In this document: piece by piece, positions 14,703 through 16,904 of the stretch
Numbering within the stretch: the stretch's first letter is position 1
Layout of the letters: every line of letters begins with the position of its first letter
Assembly (NCBI GenBank): GCA_900547615.1
Contig: URHH01000048.1
Coordinates: forward strand, 1 to 16,904
DNA length: 16,904 nucleotides
Direction: 5' to 3'
From: an uncultured Blautia sp.
Lineage (GTDB): Bacteria > Bacillota > Clostridia > Lachnospirales > Lachnospiraceae
Translations under genes and position numbers: made by a program
Notes under the pieces: model-generated
What the model was told of the DNA's origin: nothing
The model's input: only the letters and a program-made list of their open reading frames with translations
Databases searched by the model: none

Positions 14703-14961
14703 AAAGTAGAAAGATTTTTAAGACTATGTAAAATATTTGTGAAAATTTCACATGCAAAGAGATGGCTCGAAATAACTCGAAAATAATATTGTGTGATTTA
14801 CATAAAAATAATCGAAAAATAAAAGGGAATATATTGAAAATTACAATAAAAAAACGAATTTTATAAAAAAGAGAAGAAAAACGGGCAAGTTGACAAAATG
14901 AAGAAACAGGAGCATAATGGCATGAATCCAAGGAAAGTGTATGATAGAAAGGATGAGGATT
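14703..14961 (+). other. A/T-rich gene-free region with palindrome and CGAAA repeats
   Basis: A 259-bp gap. It contains the perfect palindrome TGTGAAA-A-TTTCACA (14738-14752) and tandem CTCGAAATAA and CTCGAAAATAA (14766-14775, 14776-14786), with a further TCGAAAAATAA near 14812. The HPr-like gene's promoter is at its right end. No convincing terminator for the upstream gene is visible, only a weak A/T hairpin at 14699-14721. Confidence 0.55.
14890..14918 (+). promoter_or_regulatory. Promoter of the HPr-like gene
   Basis: A perfect TTGACA (14890-14895), a 17-base spacer and CATAAT (14913-14918). The leader before ATG 14962 is about 37 bases. Confidence 0.8.
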
Positions 14962-15186
14962 ATGTCTCAGAAAATTAAATTAAGCGCGCCCGAGGATGTT
15001 AAGGAGTTTGTAAAAGCAGCAAATAAGTGTGATTTTGACATTGATATTTCCTATAACAGGGTTCTTGTTGATGCAAAATCCATTTTGGGGATTTTCAGTA
15101 TGGATCTGACACGTATCCTGACGGTGCATTGTCATGGAGAGAGCCAGGAATTTAATCAGGCGATTCAGAAATTTGCAGTAGCATAA
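14962..15186 (+). CDS. HPr-like protein lacking the active-site histidine
   Basis: A 74-residue protein with the HPr fold pattern. VLVDAKSILGIFSMD (residues 34-48) matches the region around HPr Ser46, with S40 in that place, and the closing helix EFNQAIQKF is present. The loop that should read HARP with the phosphorylated His15 is replaced by APEDVKEF, so it cannot be a PTS phosphocarrier in the usual way. Such histidine-less HPr homologues exist in clostridia and may be regulatory or simply uncharacterised. ATG 14962 follows AAAGGATGAGG; starting 21 bases earlier would add IERMRI without benefit. It has its own strong promoter and terminator and is therefore a single-gene unit. Confidence 0.82.
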   Translation: MSQKIKLSAPEDVKEFVKAANKCDFDIDISYNRVLVDAKSILGIFSMDLTRILTVHCHGESQEFNQAIQKFAVA

Positions 15187-15212
15187 AACAGAATATACCG
15201 TATAACAGGTAG

Positions 15213-15275
15213 AACAGATATTTTTGTACAGAGTGATTTTGGGCGTACCATATGTGCAGAAATATCTGTTTTTTT
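15213..15275 (+). terminator. Terminator after the HPr-like gene
   Basis: AACAGATATTT (15213-15223) pairs with AAATATCTGTT (15260-15270), followed by TTTTT. The stem can extend inward to about 18 bp using G-U pairs (TTGTACA with TGTGCAG). The loop of about 22 bases is large. Confidence 0.8.
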
Positions 15276-15305
15276 ATGCCAGGGGCAAAAATTTCCTGTA
15301 CCTTA

Positions 15306-15368
15306 TTGACAGAAAGCATAAAATGTGGAAAGATAGAGGGGAAGATATTCGGACAGAATTACTATAAT
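15306..15368 (+). promoter_or_regulatory. Possible promoters of the cupin gene
   Basis: A perfect TTGACA (15306-15311) is followed after 17 bases by only a weak AAAGAT (15329-15334). A perfect TATAAT (15363-15368) lacks a good -35. Either could be used; which one is uncertain. Confidence 0.4.
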
Positions 15369-15391
15369 ATTTCAGAAAAGAGGATGGCTTT

Positions 15392-15718
15392 ATGAAAATC
15401 AGCAGAATTGAACATATGTGTGAAGGAAACGGACACGTGATTATTAAAGAGATTTTAGACGCGCCTCAGTTAAACGGAAAATGCAGAATGTATGCAGAGG
15501 TAACACTGGAGCCGGGCTGCTCTCTTGGGTATCATGAACATCACGGAGAAAGCGAGACCTACTATATTCTTTCCGGACAGGGAGAATATAATGACAATGG
15601 AGAATACCGCCCGGTACAGGCAGGAGATATTACCTTTACACCAGATGGAAAGGGACATGGACTTGCCAATACAGGAAATGCAGACCTGGTTTTCATGGCG
15701 CTGATTATTCTCGACTGA
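15392..15718 (+). CDS. Small single-domain cupin
   Basis: A 108-residue beta-barrel protein with both cupin motifs intact. Motif 1 has G46, H48, H50, E55 and G62 (GYHEHHGESETYYILSG). Motif 2 has G78, P84, G86, H89 and N93. The four metal ligands H48, H50, E55 and H89 are all present, so it probably binds Mn, Fe, Ni or Zn. Such stand-alone cupins include isomerases, dioxygenases and sugar- or ligand-binding proteins; sequence alone does not choose. AAGAGG (15378-15383) lies 8 bases before ATG 15392. A terminator follows at once, so it is monocistronic. Confidence 0.9.
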   Translation: MKISRIEHMCEGNGHVIIKEILDAPQLNGKCRMYAEVTLEPGCSLGYHEHHGESETYYILSGQGEYNDNGEYRPVQAGDITFTPDGKGHGLANTGNADLVFMALIILD

Positions 15719-15724
15719 GAACAG

Positions 15725-15758
15725 AAAGGAAGCAGCAGATTTGCAGGGCTTCCTTTTT
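15725..15758 (+). terminator. Terminator after the cupin gene
   Basis: AAAGGAAGC (15725-15733) pairs with GCTTCCTTT (15748-15756), then TTCT. The 14-base loop holds a GCA/TGC mini-stem. Confidence 0.85.
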
Positions 15759-15801
15759 CTTTCAACATAAATAAAACAGAAAATAACGAAGGGACAACAT
15801 T

Positions 15802-16904
15802 ATGAGTAAAGAGACAGCAAAAGAATTACTGGAATTTATAAGGAAAAGCCCGGCTTCTTTCCAGGCGGCAGAGGAGATGCGCCGCAGATTTACAGAACAT
15901 GGCTTTACAGAGCTTGTTGAGGAAGAGAAGTGGAAATTGAAAAAAGGCGGCAGTTACTTTGTTATGAGAAATCATTCTGCGTTTATTGCCTTTTCCATTC
16001 CGGAAAAAGGAGCGGATAAATTTCATATCATGGCGAGCCACAGCGATTCTCCTTCCTTTAAAGTAAAGGAAAATCCGGAAATGAAGGTGGAAAACGCATA
16101 CATTAAACTGAATGTGGAAAAATACGGAGGAATGCTGATGTCTTCCTGGCTGGATCGTCCCCTTTCTGTTGCCGGGCGTGTGATGGTACTGGAAGATGGA
16201 GAAATCAGAGAAAAGCTGGTATCTGTTGACAGGGATATTCTTCTGATCCCGAATCTTGCCGTTCATATGAACCGGGAGGCAAACGACGGTTACGCGTATA
16301 ATGCACAGAAGGATATGCTTCCATTATATAGCTGCAGCGAGGGCGATTTTATGGAAATGCTCGCAAAAGAGGCAGGTGTCTCCAAAGAAGAGATTTTAAG
16401 CCACGACCTGTTTTTATATCACAGAACAGAGGGAAGCGTGTGGGGAGAAAAGGACGAATTTGTTTCGGCACCCCGTCTTGACGATCTGCAGTGCGCGTTT
16501 TGTTCCATGCAGGGACTTCTCAAGGCAAAGAGAGAAAATTCGATTGCCGTTCACTGTGTTCTTGATAATGAGGAAGTGGGAAGCGGCACAAGACAGGGGG
16601 CTGCATCTACCTTTTTAAAAGATACGCTGATGCGCATTTATATGGGACTTGGACATGATTATGAGGAATATCTTATGGCGCTTGCAAAAAGCTTCATGAT
16701 TTCCGCAGATAACGCACACGCGCTTCATCCGAATTTTACAGATAAAACAGACCCGGTAAACCGGCCTGTAATTAACGGTGGTATTGTAATTAAATATAAC
16801 GGAAATCAGAAATACTGCACAGATGCTGTTTCCGCCGCATATTTTAAAGAAATCTGCAAGAAGGCAGACGTGCCGTTCCAGACCTTTGTAAACCGTTCCG
16901 ATAT
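15802..16904 (+). CDS. M18 family aminopeptidase, C-terminus beyond window
   Basis: The first 367 residues of a zinc aminopeptidase of family M18 (aspartyl aminopeptidase type, usually about 430 residues), which removes N-terminal, often acidic, residues from peptides in the cytoplasm. Family motifs are in order: MASHSDSPSFKVK with H80 and D82, RLDDLQCAF with D227/D228, DNEEVGSGT with E257 and E258, and SADNAHALHPN with D303. The last ligand, a histidine near the C-terminus, would be outside the window. ATG 15802 follows GAAGGGA at a fair distance. No clear promoter is visible between the cupin terminator and the start. The open frame has no defect up to the edge. Confidence 0.93.
   Translation, partial: MSKETAKELLEFIRKSPASFQAAEEMRRRFTEHGFTELVEEEKWKLKKGGSYFVMRNHSAFIAFSIPEKGADKFHIMASHSDSPSFKVKENPEMKVENAYIKLNVEKYGGMLMSSWLDRPLSVAGRVMVLEDGEIREKLVSVDRDILLIPNLAVHMNREANDGYAYNAQKDMLPLYSCSEGDFMEMLAKEAGVSKEEILSHDLFLYHRTEGSVWGEKDEFVSAPRLDDLQCAFCSMQGLLKAKRENSIAVHCVLDNEEVGSGTRQGAASTFLKDTLMRIYMGLGHDYEEYLMALAKSFMISADNAHALHPNFTDKTDPVNRPVINGGIVIKYNGNQKYCTDAVSAAYFKEICKKADVPFQTFVNRSD

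Noticed and set aside
14697..14722. Terminator after the UPF0126 gene
   Set aside because: The only hairpin is A/T pairs overlapping the stop codon; too weak to call.
1..16904. Mobile elements, CRISPR arrays or tRNA genes
   Set aside because: I looked for transposase or integrase motifs, regularly spaced repeats and cloverleaf-type sequences and saw none.

Overview
The window looks like chromosomal DNA of an anaerobic, low-to-moderate G+C Firmicute, most likely a gut Lachnospiraceae member. The reasons are strong AGGAGG-type ribosome sites, A/T-rich intergenic DNA with sigma-A promoters (often with an extended -10, TGG before the hexamer), intrinsic terminators with U-tracts, and the gene families present. 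No rRNA, tRNA, CRISPR array, insertion sequence or phage gene was seen. The species cannot be fixed from the sequence alone.

Left half (1-9516): a catabolic locus of the yge/purine-ureide type. On the minus strand, ygeX (2,3-diaminopropionate ammonia-lyase), ygeY (M20-family metallohydrolase), ygeW (knotted carbamoyltransferase) and a carbamate kinase form one operon. The kinase is cut off by a stop codon and odd sequence at the window's left edge. A promoter-like region at 4403-4563 separates this operon from a divergent DUF1015 gene and a secreted protein of unknown function, whose signal peptide is out of frame at a run of eight A. Next come, on the minus strand, a YheO/DauR-type PAS-HTH regulator with a small unknown protein, and, divergent from it, a dihydropyrimidinase (hydA) on the plus strand. 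These enzymes could work in sequence: the cyclic amidohydrolase opens a dihydropyrimidine- or hydantoin-like ring, YgeY and YgeW handle the amide or carbamoyl products, carbamoyl phosphate goes to carbamate kinase for ATP, and 2,3-diaminopropionate is cleaved by YgeX to pyruvate and ammonia. ygeX, ygeY, ygeW and hydA homologues have been tied to anaerobic purine/uric acid breakdown in gut bacteria. The molybdenum hydroxylase, ygfK and ssnA genes often found with them are not in this window.

Right half (9517-16904): more ordinary genes. They are a 413-residue membrane protein with a PH-like insert, two convergent MATE exporters sharing a bidirectional terminator, a two-repeat UPF0126/TRIC-type membrane protein, an HPr-like protein without the active-site histidine, a small cupin, and an M18 aminopeptidase running off the right edge.

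Points most worth a second look: the A8 frame break in the signal peptide of the secreted protein (5908-6757), a terminator-like hairpin between ygeW and carbamate kinase, DUF1015 (DGHHR motif) divergent from a diaminopropionate lyase, the unknown protein co-transcribed with the regulator, and a 125-bp stretch with three consecutive inverted repeats after hydA.
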